Origin: Acarospora socialis
Taxonomy: Eukaryota; Ascomycota; Lecanoromycetes; Acarosporales; Acarosporaceae
Reading direction: 5' to 3'
Length of the DNA stretch: 64,000 nucleotides
Assembly (NCBI GenBank): GCA_025617375.2
Contig: JAMYGW020000001.1
Location: 744,001 to 808,000, forward strand
Shown: one piece after another, positions 1 to 12,582 of the stretch
Layout: the number at the start of each line of letters is the position of its first letter
Position numbering within the stretch: the first letter of the stretch is position 1
The notes under the pieces: model-generated
The model's database searches: none
Seen by the model: the letters and a program-made list of their open reading frames with translations, nothing else
What the model was told of the DNA's origin: nothing
Program-made: the position numbers and the translations under genes

Positions 1-613
1 CTCGATGTCGTGTTCTGCGACCAAAGCCAGTTGGATTGCATCTCGACCTTCGTGCCATGCCTTTACTCCATCTCCATGCATAGTTGCAGTAGCAGCCCTG
101 CCAGTCTCCTGTCGTCTTCGATACAACTGCCGAAAAGTTTATTCGATATAACTGATATGTCAAAGTAGAAGGCCGACAGTAAGGTATCGAGTCTCGGATA
201 TCTACCCCACATGACCGACCAGTGATGACGTGCAGGAGTGCTGGAGTGCATCTGCCACGCACGTATAGGTAGCGGCACTTTTTCACGCGCGGGCGTTTCG
301 CAAAACTGCATTGCATGAGCATGCACCCCAGAAACGATTAGCTGAGCGCTTGCATTGCTGTCACCCGCCAGGGTGAGAGGAAGGAGAAAATTCAGAGTTT
401 GATGAGCTGTCGCTTGTCGAGAAACATACTTCGATCCGGTCGCGATCCCGGCCCCTCAGGCTGCGCGCCTTTTTCGCCTACGCCGGAAGGACCTGAGGAT
501 CTTGCTTGCTTGTTCTTGCCAAAACGGGTCGACAACAATGGCCATCCAGTCCATCGCACGACCACCGGGTTCGAGGACGGCAGGGAAGCTGCGGCGAAGG
601 CTGGACTGCATCT
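1..613. other. no gene recognised at left edge
   Basis: Only short open frames are present and none resembles a known protein. The right end is probably the 3' untranslated region of the Swc2 gene. Confidence 0.5.
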
Positions 614-2270
614 CTATCCCAGTATGGAGGATGATACAACATGTGCTTCAACGTTGCCCGCTGCCGGATGACCGATCGGCTTCTGATGGAATCTCTCTGG
701 AACGCCTCTTGCAGCCGCTCCTGCAGGTCCCACGTAGCATCCTGTGAGGTCGCTCCAGGAGTACCAACCGCCCCGAAGCCTTTGAATTTCTTTGTACGCG
801 TATGAATTGACATAGGCCAGCCCGCTTACGGGATCACGGAATTGCGCCGGTAGGGAGGTGATTGCGCATTGCTCATGCGGGGGTTCTATAAGTTTTGAGT
901 TAGCAGACCCTGTCGGGCTCGGTATGGACTACAAACTTACTCTGCACTCTGCCCATGCGCCTTTTGAAAAGTATGAGACGCTGTTCTTCAGGAGTCCTGA
1001 CCGATGCCGGATCAAAGTTTTCCAAGATGACGAGGTTGCGGCTGGAATATTCCACCGTAACCGGTGAAGGTTGGAACGGGGGAGGAGCGTGTGCCGCCGG
1101 TTGCGCCTGTTGAGGCAGTGCGGCATAATAATGTATGCCATCTAAAAAACTCGAAGGGCCTTGTGGAGCTGTAAAGATGAACTGCTGAGGAACGGCGCTG
1201 CTTGGGGCAATTGACGATGACGGGACACCGTCTCGCACCGCATCCACTGGAGGCGAGTCGGTCATGATGACATCCTCATCTTTATGGATAGCGGACGTCT
1301 TCTTCGAAGAGGCGACCGTGATTGCATTTCTCTTTCCCTTCGCTCCCTTGTCTCCCTTGCCTTCGCCTTCATCGATCACATCCAGTCCACGTACTTGCGC
1401 TAGCTTGCCATTGACCCATTTGGCCAGTCCACTCCACCACGTAATTACCGGTCCCTCGAGTCGGCGATTGTGTAATGCTGCCAATCGTGCCTTTTGTTCT
1501 TCTGTTCGCTTCTTCTCCGTCTCTTCCCATCGGTTGAGACTTTTGCTGTTCTTCCTCTCCGTCCTTTCCGCCTCGGCCAGCCGATCCGCCTGCGTCATGA
1601 CTTTCGGCTTCAGCTTCTCCTTCCTCCGTGCGGCCGCCTCCATGACGGCGATCTGGTGTAGCCTCCTCTTCTCGCTCTCTTTCATCCGTGCGTGAATGAC
1701 CTCCTTGTTCTGAACCGTCTGCTTCCGTGACGAAGATCGAGTCGGACCTTCTTCGCCCGTTGGGATCCAGGACACCCTCTCCGACTTCTTTTTCGGTCGA
1801 GGTGCCGGCGTTGTCGGTACGGCTGTTGTTGTCGTCGTCGGATCGACCTTGACCTTCTTTCGTAAGCCGGGTGGTCTCATGAATGCGTCCTGCGCTTTCC
1901 GCTTCTTTGCTTGACGTTCGGCCTTGTCCTGCTTCTGGAGCTCCTTCTCCCCCTCGAGATCGTCATCCCCTTTCGCTGGACCTTGATCTTCGTCATCGTC
2001 AGAGGAAGAATCGAGCTGCACATCGGACGCGTCTTCGCCGTCAGCACCCTCGAACTCGACATCTTCTTCGTCCTCGGCAAATAACAATTCAAGGTCGTCA
2101 TCAGCTTCTCTGTCGATCAATGAAGACAATCGATTGCCTGCAGTTGCCCGCTTCGCTCTCCCGGCCACTAGAGACTCGACTGGTGCGGCTTCCCCATCAC
2201 TTTCGGATGCCACCGTGGAAGCTTGGTCGCCCTCCGTTGGAGCCTCGGAGCCCACCTCATCATTGTCCAT
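614..2270 (-). CDS. SWC2: SWR1-complex subunit Swc2/Vps72 (YL1 family)
   Basis: This is a YL1-family protein. YL1 proteins belong to the SWR1 chromatin remodeller in the nucleus and bind the H2A.Z-H2B dimer for exchange into nucleosomes. There are two exons, 941-2270 and 614-885, giving 533 residues. The 55-base intron at 886-940 starts GTAAGT, has a TGCTAAC branch site and ends TATAG. The N-terminus carries the YL1 signature RAKRATAGNRL at about residues 38-48, followed by long acidic runs that suit histone binding. A basic, coiled-coil-prone middle follows. The second exon supplies the YL1_C domain, with CAITSLPAQFRDPVSGL and the YAYKEIQRL motif. Without the intron the protein would stop before that domain, so the splice is well supported. 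It is transcribed away from the Pumilio gene. Confidence 0.93.
886..940 (-). other. intron of SWC2
   Basis: The intron has a GTAAGT donor, a TGCTAAC branch site and a TATAG acceptor. Removing it joins the central region to the YL1_C domain in frame. Confidence 0.9.
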
Positions 2271-4629
2271 GCTGTGTTATAGCGGGTACATCCTCGACGG
2301 TCACGGTGTGTGAAAACAGAAGAGGCCGGGCGACCGAGGAGACAGCGTTAGAGCCTTCTTCAGGCTGCGGCAGCCGCAAAGGGTCTCTTATCAAGCCACG
2401 GAGCAGAAGTTAATATCTTGGATAGACAAACGCACCAACAACGCCGCTGGCTGATGATACTATAACTAATACGCGGCCGGCCAGGTGCATAAGACTACAT
2501 ACGGTAGTGCCAGGCAGAGGTAAGTGATTTCACAGGCGATCATATCAAATTTAAGGTACCTTATCGGACCCGACGGGCGATGTGATTGGTATCCCAAGCG
2601 AGTCGGATGTGGATCCACTTTACCCCGTACCCGAACCCTTTTCTGATGGTCCATGTTTCAGAGTTGAACCAAGGGTACAAGGTACATGAAAGGTAAGTTC
2701 CGAGCACTCTAACTTGTACTTGTTGGCTCTCTTCCATCATCAGGTCCTTCTCCTGGCCTGAACCTCATCAAGAACCCAGAATTTATATCCTATCAGCGAC
2801 GACTCACGAGACAGCCTGGATTCCCACAATCTTGCAGGATTCATACCTTTCTTCTCCCGTACTTGGAGACATTTCTCTCCAAGATAGGGTAGAGTAGCTC
2901 CCCCTTCTGTTTTGACACTGCCACTGCCACTGCCACTGCCACTACTGCTACTGCTACAGCCACTTCAGCTCCCGCTTCTACTTGATCAATGCTACGAGCA
3001 CTATCAAACGAGAAATCTACTCGGGTAAACTGAGGATCCTGGTCTACGCTGCATAGCTAATTTTCTCGTGCTTCTCCACAGGACTCCGTAACGTAGCCGA
3101 CACCAAATAACTGACAGGAATCACAGGGCTTTACATCTGCCCACCTTAACCCACCTTACCTGACCAACTGTGTTGTCCGCGCTGGCTTGATGTTGGGTAT
3201 TAGTAACACCTAAGCAGCTCCGTAGTCACCTATAGGCCCAGCTCCTCGATGCGATTCGGCGTGAGAGAAGCGCCTAAGGAGATTGTACAGTACAGTAGCA
3301 GTAAGGTAGTTAGAGTCGCGAGTACGAAAAACCTTTCTAGTAGGTAGGTACATATAGTAGGTGGCTCCTGTACGGGGGAAGGCCGTGTCAGGGTCCTTTT
3401 GCTGGCTGTATGTGTACGAATTAGATGATAGTCATGATACTCGTAAGTGCGATGGTAGCCGGTGGTCGGAAGGTGAAACATTTGATTGGCCAGTGCTCTT
3501 ATTAAGCATCAGTCCTGACCGGTCTCAAAGTGATTGATGGCGTTGAAATCTGGTCTGGGGTCTCGTCTCGTAAGGTAAGGTAAGGTAGTTACCACAGACA
3601 ATAATCAGTAACTCCCTATCCGTCTTTCAACCCCAGAACCCGGCGACACCACTGCTCCTCCTACATGTACATTACGGCATCATTGGCCTTCAACTTTCTG
3701 AGGACATACTCTTTTAATCTTTCCTTTACCCTGCCTCCAAACGGACCGCACACGCATTGACGCCCTTTCGCAACACTGATCCCGCTGTCGCTTTTCAGCT
3801 TCGTGTCCAACAACCCACAACCCCAACAATTCACCAATCTCGCCGCGGTCTCCCCTTCTGTCGTTCCTTCAACTTCGACGCAGCATTCGAAGTCTACCTG
3901 ATCGTCTTTCTCCGAGATCTCTCAAGTCTTTACCGAGCCAGGTCACCGAACTCGGTTCACGTCATAGCCTCATCCTTTAAGGGGTTTCTTCGATATTTGC
4001 GGATACACCTACCCCACAGACACAGCCCCCCCGGGCACGCGAAACCTTCATCGCGACGATATCTATTTGTGTACCATACTGTGAGCGGCCAACTGCTCGG
4101 CTGGATACTGGAGTGCGCGCCTTTGCAGCCGGTACCAGAGTCTCGAGCATTGGGGGCTGGCCAGAAGCGTCGCAGGCTTGATCCATCGGTCCTAATCAAG
4201 CCTCTTACCACTCAACCGTGGCTATACACTCTTGCACAACGAAGAAGAAGAGCACCGCTGTTCTCATCTGTCTGAGAATCTATCGCATCACATATTGCGC
4301 ATAAGTCGAAGGATTAGAGACAACTCCGCCCACCAATCCACTCCCTTTAAGGTCCATCGAGTCTACCGGTTGTGAAGCCTTTAAATCAGGACGGCGTTTC
4401 GCAGCTTCAGAGAGTTCTTTTGAAAATACTTGTCAGTTGCGAGTTGGGTCGAAGACTTCATAGAATACAATATCCTGTGGATCGGGATCATCTACAGGTC
4501 GGCATTTGGTAGGCATCGTCACTTACTATTACTGGACGTTGCCCGGCCTCGTTCGACCGCATACCAACCGGCTCCGTCGTCAAGTCCGGCATGCTCTCAC
4601 AGAGAGAGTCTGAACTTGGATAATCTATA
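2271..4629. promoter_or_regulatory. divergent promoter region and probable long leader of the Pumilio gene
   Basis: About 2.36 kb separates the divergent SWC2 and Pumilio-type starts. Around 2920-2965 there is an imperfect CTGCCA/CTGCTA microsatellite, and around 3570-3586 a short GTAAG repeat. Several small upstream open frames lie before 4630, including ones starting near 3757 and 4430, none of which resembles a protein. A long untranslated leader for the RNA-binding gene is the likeliest reading, but no transcription start can be placed. Confidence 0.4.
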
Positions 4630-7600
4630 ATGGCTCCAACCACGAGGCCAGAATTTCATCTGAGTATCAACTACCTTCCGCAACTGTCTCACCACAACAC
4701 TCAGTCTGGTTCTTCGACCGGAGCAAGCTCCCCGGTTGACCCACCACCGGGCAACGTAATGAAATCACCTTTTGGGAATACGAACGGGCTAGTAAATTCG
4801 GGGCTTTCGTCTAACAATGCACGACTGGGAGCTGGCTCTCCATCACATGAACTAGGTGGACGGTTGTACTCGAAGCGGTAAGTGATCGATGCGGATCTAA
4901 ATTAGTATCGTGGTTCGTGTGGTCTAACGCTTGCTTTTCGTAGAGCGAGAGAAATCCAAGCTCAGGAAGGCTTGACACCGAACCCATGGGGACCTCCGAC
5001 AAGCGGTGGCTCCACTCCCTTGCGCGAGAACATACCGGAGTCGCCGAGCCAGGACGGCTTTCCCGATTTTGTGCCATCAACAGATAACAACGTTCAGAGT
5101 CCCGCTCGGAGGGCGCGAGCGGGCACAGTCCCGTCTCGATTCTCCCCCGTAGGTGTGCTGAACGGGAGCAACCTACCGCAGTCTCTCCTTCCGAAGACCT
5201 CACGGCCGACACCGTCGACGAGCCCGTTCAAACCACCTTCTTTATCTGCCGTCGATCCCGTTAACGGTGCAGCGAACTCGGCCTTGTTGTCTCGCCTTCG
5301 AGCTGGCTCGATGCCTCAGCACACTAGCTATCTAGGTCAGTCAAATCCATTCGGTCCTTCCCTCTTTTCCACCAATTGGGGTCAAGGGAGGGAAAGAGCG
5401 AACACCTCGACCAGCATTCGCTCTTCGGATGGACCTTCTTCACCTGCTCAGTATTCGTTCGCCAAGGATGGTCTCGCAGACACAGATGTCAGAACCTTAG
5501 ATTATTTAGGCCTGGCAGAAACGCCGCAACAAACTCGAGCAACGCTTGTTGCGCCGACCATGGACAGCCTCAGCGCTATGCAACCCTTCCTGACGGACCT
5601 TGTTGGCCTGAACAAAAACCTCAACCGGTTCCGGTCATATTCGGTAAACGCGAAAGAGAAATATGCTGAAGATGAGGAGGAAGAGCTTCAATTGGGAGAT
5701 GGGTATTCGGCCCATCACAGTGGCTCTCTGACACCCTCAGCTGCGTCAGCGGCCGCGGCTTTGGCTGCCACGCAGGCACAAATCCATCAGCATAATCTTG
5801 CAGTACAAGCCTTTGCCAACCAAGCTTCTGCGAGCCGGCCGAGGGCACGAACAGCTGGTGTGCTTGATTCTCCCCCTCAGCGGTCATTGCGGAATTATCT
5901 CGCCACTCCTTCACGACTTGACAACAGTATCAGTGCAGCAGAACTCCGAATGGCCGAAGTGAGGGAGTACGATGGTCTGCCCGAAGCGGTGCAAGCGCTG
6001 CAGCTTTCCCATCCGGATGGCCGCGTGAGAATGGATGTCATGGACGAGCACAATCTTGAAGGCCCGACCCGAGCGTTGTGGTTAGGCAGTATCCCGAACT
6101 CAACCACAATCACCTCCCTTCAAGCCATCTTCAACATCTACGGGCCGATCGAGTCTACGCGGGTACTAGTACACAAGAATTGTGGGTTCGTGAACTTTGA
6201 GCATGTCGAGAGTGCCATCCAGGCCAAGTCACTGCTCAACGGGAAAGAGATTTTCCCTGGTGCTGGGCCTGTCAGAATCGGTTACGCAAAGGCGCCCAAT
6301 GCCTCTGGAAACGATTTGTCTGGGCAGAATGGTACCTTCGCGTCACCGAGCCCTGACTCCCATGCCAAACGTCAAGTCGAAAATGGCAGTGGTCTGGGGA
6401 ATATCGAGGCTCATGAACATCATGGGGTTAACGGTTCTCATCCAGGGAGTACTGGGGCAGCGCTTTTGGTTCCTGACCTACCGGACCTGCGTGTCGACAT
6501 GCTTCAAATCGTTCGAGACTTCGGCGCAAGTGAAGAAGATCAGGAGCGTATTGGTGCCAGTATTGAAGCGGCCATTGCTTTTGACCACTTTGAAGTTGAG
6601 ATTCCAACCATCCCAGAACCAAGCCATGCAAGGATGCATGATGCCCCGAAACTGCGAGATATCCGAAAGAGAATTGACAACAATTTATGCTCCCAAACCG
6701 AAATTGAGGAGATTGCCGTTGGCATGCTTCCTGAGATTGCGGAATTAGCCTCTGATTATCTTGGGAACACGGTCGTGCAAAAGCTGTTTGAATACTGTTC
6801 GGAGTCTATTAAGGAATCCATGCTAACTCGGATCGTCCCTCATCTGGCCGAAATCGGCGTCCACAAGAACGGTACGTGGGCTGCGCAGAAGATTATTGAC
6901 GTCGCGAAAACACCGAATCAAATTGCCATGATCATTGACAGCTTGCGGCCCTATACGGTAGCATTGTTTCTCGATCAGTACGGTAATTATGTCTTGCAAT
7001 GTTGCCTTCGGTTCGGATATCCCTGGAACAACTTCATCTTTGAGACAATGCTTAGCCGTATGTGGGAGATCGCTCAAGGAAGGTTCGGGGCAAGAGCGAT
7101 GAGAGCTTGCCTCGAGAGCCACCATGCGACGAAAGACCAACAAAGAATGTTGGCATCAGCTATTGCACTGCATAGTGTGCAACTTGCGACCAACGCTAAC
7201 GGGGCTCTTCTACTCACTTGGTTTCTCGATACATGTACTTTCCCACGCCGGCGGACGGTCCTTGCGCCTCGATTGGTACCCCACTTAGTACATCTCTGTA
7301 CCCACAAGGTAGCCTATCTCACCGTCCTCAAGGTTATCAACCAGAGGAACGAGCCCGAAGCGCGTGATTCGGTCCTTAAAGCATTATTCTTCTCCCCGGG
7401 AGACAAGACTCTAGAAGACATACTCAGCGATCAAGCCTGTGGTGCCACCCTTATCTTCAAAGTACTGACGACACCCTTCTTCGACGAAACCATGCGATCT
7501 GACGTCGTGCAAAACATCCGAAACGTCCTGTGTCGTCTGAATGCAGCACCATCTCAAGGCTACAAGCGCCTGATGGATGAAGTGGGGTTGTCCGCTCGGA

Positions 7601-8298
7601 ATGGAAGAGCCGATAGGGACGGTCAAGGCCTTCAGGGACGCAACATGAGCCATGAGAGACAACGTCCAGTCTCTCAGCATAGTGCTGGCCCTGGACACAT
7701 GTCTCAGTCGAAGATGGAACGACAGTACAGCGGCCAATACATACCTACAGTGGGCCATCAGCAGTTTGATCCTCAGTCAGGCATGGCCCGTGCGGTGGAC
7801 CCTAGCACCATGTCAGCCTTCGAGCAGTTTGGTCTCAACGGTCTGAACAGCCCAATGTTCACTCCGAATCCACTCTCTGCGCTCAACCCTCAGCAACTGC
7901 AGTATCAGCAAGCCGTCCTCGCCGCCTCCTCTCGCGGTGCTTCGCCAGGCAACTTCTACCCTGGCATGACCGCCAATGGACTCGGCGGTTACGCCACCAC
8001 GTCGCCGTCCATGGACAATTTCCGAACCATGCAGAGCCACGGTTCTCCTATCGCTGTCGTGCCGCCACAGATGAGCCCGAGCCCGATGCTACAGCAATCC
8101 GGATTCGCGCCGCCGCCGTTCAGTCCGCTCATGGGAGGCCAGATCATGGGCGGTTATCAGTATCCGCCGCAATACTTCCCGCAACAGCAGCAGCAGCCGC
8201 ACCAGCAACATATCGGTGGAGGGCGGCGGGGACGTGTAAGTTGATTCCGGAAGACGATATTTCACCAGTCACCGAAACTAACGTAACCACAGCGGTGA
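4630..8298 (+). CDS. RRM plus Pumilio-repeat RNA-binding protein (Jsn1/Puf2 type)
   Basis: This is a cytoplasmic-type mRNA 3'UTR-binding regulator. Exons are 4630-4877, 4944-8235 and a six-base last exon 8293-8298, giving 1181 residues. Intron 1 (4878-4943) and intron 2 (8236-8292, with an ACTAAC branch site) are both canonical. If intron 2 is retained, translation stops at 8244 instead. The N-terminal 450 residues are Ser/Pro/Asn-rich. One RRM lies near residues 457-535 (RNP-like ALWLGSIP and GFVNFEH). Pumilio repeats follow from about 685 to 965, with the classic NTVVQKLFEYC and QYGNYVLQ motifs. The tail is Gln/Pro-rich and ends in an RGG/RR-like basic patch. An RRM followed by Puf repeats is the architecture of yeast Jsn1/Puf1 and Puf2, not of Puf3 or Puf5. 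The start is set by exon 1 splicing in frame into the long exon. Confidence 0.9.
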
Positions 8299-9755
8299 AC
8301 TACCACTTTTCTGACCTGATGGCTACTCACGGGAGCAAACTTCGGCGTTGGATCACTCGTCGGGCTGGAGCCTCGACCCTATTTGCTGCAAGATTTTATC
8401 CATCATGAGCATGTATTGTACAGTGTTCTCCACCACACCCCTCCTCTCAGCAAGGCCCCAGTCTCTCCGGTTTTTGAAGCGCTAGATGCGTTCTCCACCG
8501 CCCGATCGAGTCCCGTTTTTCAAAAAAGTTGTTTGCTTTTATGTATGATGCCCTCTTCCATCCCTTTCGCAAACATACTGGATCCGGTGGGCGGCGAGGC
8601 ACGGAGGGCAAAGGGGGCTTTTGCGATCTGGCTGGGGCATTTTCTGGGCTTTTGGTTTTTGGGGTTGGATTCAGTGGCTTGACTTCCTTGTCGACCGCGA
8701 AAGGAGAGTCTGACCGTGTCGGATTGGGTCGGAGGTGATTGGAGCTCAAGGCGGGGCTAGATACATACACAACACGCACGCAAGTTCTCTGTACTTTTCC
8801 TTCTCTGTTCCTAGGCAGGCGGCATTGCCATTGCGTGCTAGGCTTTTTAGATAGGGAGTGGAAGTAGGTAACATGGCTGATGAGAGGAAGTTGCGAGTAC
8901 TGTACCTGGTACCTTACCTCGCGCGACGATGTATGTGATGATCGCTGTCGACGTCGACGCCTTCTGCTCGGACAGTTTCTCGTTCTGGCTTAGTCTATGC
9001 TTGGCGAAATGTATCTATCTACCTTACTCCCACATAAGTTGCCGCAGCCTGAAACCCTTATCCCGACGATTTGCTCGCTCCATCCCAGTAAACGTATTTA
9101 CACGTCTTTCCGAGGTAGAAAGGTAATGGTACTAGACTCTACGCCGAGTGGGCGGAATTGAGTCCGTGTACGTCTTACGTAGGTGGGCTCATGTACCGCT
9201 TCTGTAGAGATTGGGAAGCGCGGACGTTGCGGTTGGTGGAGAATTTGGTGGAGATCACATGGGGTGAACGTTGAAAGGTGGAGGGAACAGACCGTGTGGA
9301 GAGGATTCGAGTTACTCTAAATCACCTAAGAACGCAGAGTGGGCAGTCGGCATGTAAATCAGAGACGGGAACGGAGGGGCTCGTGCGCGGGAGTTTCTCA
9401 GACATACAGTCATCGGCGTGTGTATAGCAGTTGGATTTCGAGGTTAGGAAGGAAATGCTTGCTGCTATTGTGGTAAGATAACGTTATTCTGAATAGGGTA
9501 GTAAGTCTTAATGAGACGAGGCAGTCTACTAACTGGGTAAATCAGCCCGCAAGAGCATGTGAAGGTTGAGATAAGGAAAACAGTGGAATAAAATATATCG
9601 TGTGGGGTAGACGCATTTTGGAAGAGCTAGATGAGAAACGCGTCATGGGATGGAACGAAGCAAAACGCTCCGTCTATGAGTATGTGGGATACAGCGAAGC
9701 ACCAGCCATCTCTCCCTCGTTCCATCTGTGGCGGAACCGAATTCCACCGGGGCTG
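8299..9755. other. intergenic, tail-to-tail region
   Basis: This is about 1.45 kb between the convergent Pumilio and DUF7918-like genes. It contains short open frames only, some TACCTT-type short repeats near 8865-8920, and nothing recognisable as a gene. Confidence 0.5.
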
Positions 9756-10031
9756 TCACTGGACCAAACACTCGCCTCGCTCAGCAGCCTGCGTAGGTGT
9801 CGGTCTGCCACGCTCCACGCTCGAAGTGTGTGATTGTGCGGCGACGTTCACCATGGTGTCATAGGAGCTCTTAAGCTCTGCTTCACTGAGGTCGAGGACT
9901 GTTTTACGCTTGTCAGCCGAATGAGCTGATATTGGCTTCACGCTTGTTGACTGACCAGGGGGGGTGTTTGAGAGCTGGCGCTAGTGCCGTTCGTTGACTG
10001 ATTCAGGGATAGACTATCCAGTAACATGACT

Positions 10032-12192
10032 CTATGTCGAGGGTGGTGTCTTAGGTTGGAGTCGCTTCGTTGGAATGAGATTGGTGCTATTGTCATGCTT
10101 CTCGCTCTCGACCAGAGGAGAGGACTCTGCTGTAAGATCAATAGTGATGGCAGCCTTTGGCTCAACGATAGGTACATCGCCAGTTATGTCGATTTTGGTC
10201 GAGAAGAGCTTGGAGTGGTGGCCCGGTTTGGCTGTGTGGGTCAAGGTGTTTGAGATCTTGCGACGCTTGGGAAAGGGATTTTGATTCTCGATAGGACTGA
10301 CCGTCGTGCTTCTGGAGGAGTCAGATTTGACTAATGGCTCGCTCTTGACGATGGACTCGGATTCTTGTCTCTGCCTCTTGGTCTTCAGCACATTCGAATT
10401 TTGACTGGTGCTTGCTTGCCCACGCGCATATCTTCTTCGGCTTGGAAGTTGGTATTTGCTCCCTGGGGCGCAATGTCATGCATAGAAGTAGCGTCAACGA
10501 CTTCTGCCTTGACATGTAGCTCAGCCTTGACGGGCTGGGGAGGCTCCCTGAACGTACTACGTTCCTGCACCTTGATGTCCTGGCCTATGTTAGATGGCTT
10601 CAGCTCGCTGGCGACTTCCGCCGGAGCAGCTGAGAAGGAGTCTGCAGCCGCGGCATGGTTGGCAGTTGGTGTTTCGGTCTGCTCAGGGGCCTTCGGCGGG
10701 GCTGATGGTCCAGTCTCACCCGAACCTTTGCCGACATTGACAGGTTGCTCTTGTCTCTTAGCGGAGATGGCGTGTGTGTCACCGTGCTTCTCCCAGCCCT
10801 CCCGACCCTGCTCGTACTCGAGCTGCTTGACCGAGAGTTTGACATCTCTGCGGCCGTCACGGCGGGTATAGGCTTTGTTCTTATCCTGCAATGTAGGCTG
10901 CTATCAGCTCGATAAGTTTTCAACGCCTAGGATCTGCAAACTCTAACATACCTGGAGAATCTCGAAGAGGCGCTTCCTGTCGTGGTTGAGTATCTTGCTA
11001 TAAGCTTTCCATTCCGGAAGCTCTTGATCTTCGATTCCAGTCCGGACTTTCATTTCCCATTCCTTCATCTCGTACATTTTGTTGTCTTTCTACAGCAAAT
11101 CAGTCATCACGCCATTGTTCGCGATGGGAAATGCATTGACTAACTTGAAGTCTCTTAAAGACTATCGGTCGATCCGTTGTGCTGAGATCATCCCATGCCC
11201 ACTCCCACAGAGGCGGAGGCTTCTTGACAATGCCTAGGGTCTCCAATATACCTGGCATTCTGTCAGGTCTCGTAGTTAACCGTAGTATGCGCATAGAATT
11301 ACCCTGAGTTCGATACTTAAACACAAATTCGACGAGCCCAACTTTATCTCGAGGCGCTTCCAAGTGCCTGCCTAGCTCTCTGCCTGTAGGGCTTACAGGT
11401 TCCGATCCCTGCGGCGCTGGTCAGATCTGGTCCGTTGAACAGCGTATTCAACTCGAGATGTACTTCTTCCAGAAATCTGTCGAACCACATTATTATAATG
11501 TTTTTTTCTTAGAATGCAACGCTACGTACCTTGTAGAGTGAGTGATGCCTCCATTCTCCGGCTTTGTCAAGATTTCATCGATTTTCGGGGGCTTCTGCTT
11601 ATCGTCTAGAAGTCCGGTCTCCCGGCTCGGTGATTTCCTGCCACAGACATGCCAGATTGAATTGAATCTCCGAATTTTTATACGTATAGTCCCCAAGGTC
11701 GTTGGATCCATACCGAGAAATGGAGTTTCTCCTTCAAGACCTGAATCTGCGATTGCGGTTTAGTGTCCACCAACGCAAAATGCACTGACGTTACAGACCT
11801 GTCTCCAAAGGACAGAATGCTATGTTCTTCGCAATATCTAAGCCCTTCTCCTCGACAATGCAGCTCTCGATGAGAAAGACCTTTTCTTTTTCGAGACCTC
11901 TTTTACCGATTGGAGGGAGGTGCCATATTGCACGTTGACACGGCATGGACCCTAACCAGATATCAACTTGCAAAGTGTTGGCACAGTATCGCTTGAACCC
12001 TGGCTTTAGAATAACCTCGATCAAGTACTGCACATTATGCTCCCCGACGATGATATAGCTTTCGCAAACTTTGTTGTCAGGACTTCCCGAGAATTTCGGG
12101 TCGACGTACTCTTCGAAATAAGTGGATAACGAGTCTGCGGGAGGTCTCTTGATCCTCACTTCGATATGCTCGTCGCATTCAGAGATCGCCAT
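10032..12192 (-). CDS. DUF7918-like nuclear protein, 3' end unresolved
   Basis: This is a fungal protein of unknown function. Five exons can be followed: 11799-12192, 11526-11746, 11145-11408, 10952-11089, and one beginning at 10885. The N-terminal half resembles the fungal DUF7918 domain: LGTIRIKIRRF, then HSTRYGSEPVSPTGREL, then VEFVFKYRTQG. The intron between exons 2 and 3 (11409-11525) was chosen because it restores that conserved stretch; its donor GTAGCG is weak. The C-terminal half is low-complexity, Lys/Glu/Pro-rich, with a basic patch (KRRKI) and an ITIDLTAES motif, which suggests a nuclear protein. The exon starting at 10885 stops at 10385, and coding-like sequence then continues in another frame to 10032, possibly with a further exon at 9756-9941. 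Either a short intron or a real frame break explains this; I could not decide. Confidence 0.6.
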
Positions 12193-12582
12193 CGCCGATG
12201 ATATCAGTCCTTATTGTGAGGAAGAGGTGTGGCGTTGTTGAGTTATGAAAGATGTTGAGAGGTAAAGTGAGTCTAGCCCTGGCATATATATATGCCACGA
12301 CCTGCTTAAGACCTCCGAGATGTGAACGTATGATATCTCAGAACCTTAGCTAGAATCAGGATGGTATGTCATGGCAAGGTAATTGTAGACCGTAGCTCAG
12401 TGGAAAGATATGAGACTGTTGGTTCGGATAACAAAAGGCGCTATGGATATTCGGCGTGGAAAATTCAGTTAGAAAGTCTGGATCGTGGTCGAGACTTAAC
12501 CCAACTGAAAGACGCAAATTGCTATTACCCCTCGATCAAGGACTTGGACGAACATATCACTTCCAATCCGCTAGCGTAACCA
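12193..12582. other. intergenic between DUF7918-like gene and CEG1
   Basis: No gene is supported here. A small open frame at 12361-12579 has no recognisable features. The region holds the promoter of the DUF7918-like gene and the 3' flank of CEG1. Confidence 0.45.

Noticed and set aside
1264-1695. Open frame opposite the SWC2 coding region
   Set aside because: It is the antisense of a low-complexity, Lys/Glu-rich region of SWC2.
3757-4275. 172-codon open frame before the Pumilio-type gene
   Set aside because: No domain, unusual composition and a position in the likely leader; treated as an upstream frame, not a gene.
12385-12460. tRNA-like D-arm sequence (TAGCTCAGTGG)
   Set aside because: No matching acceptor stem, and the T-arm-like piece lacks a proper stem; not a tRNA.
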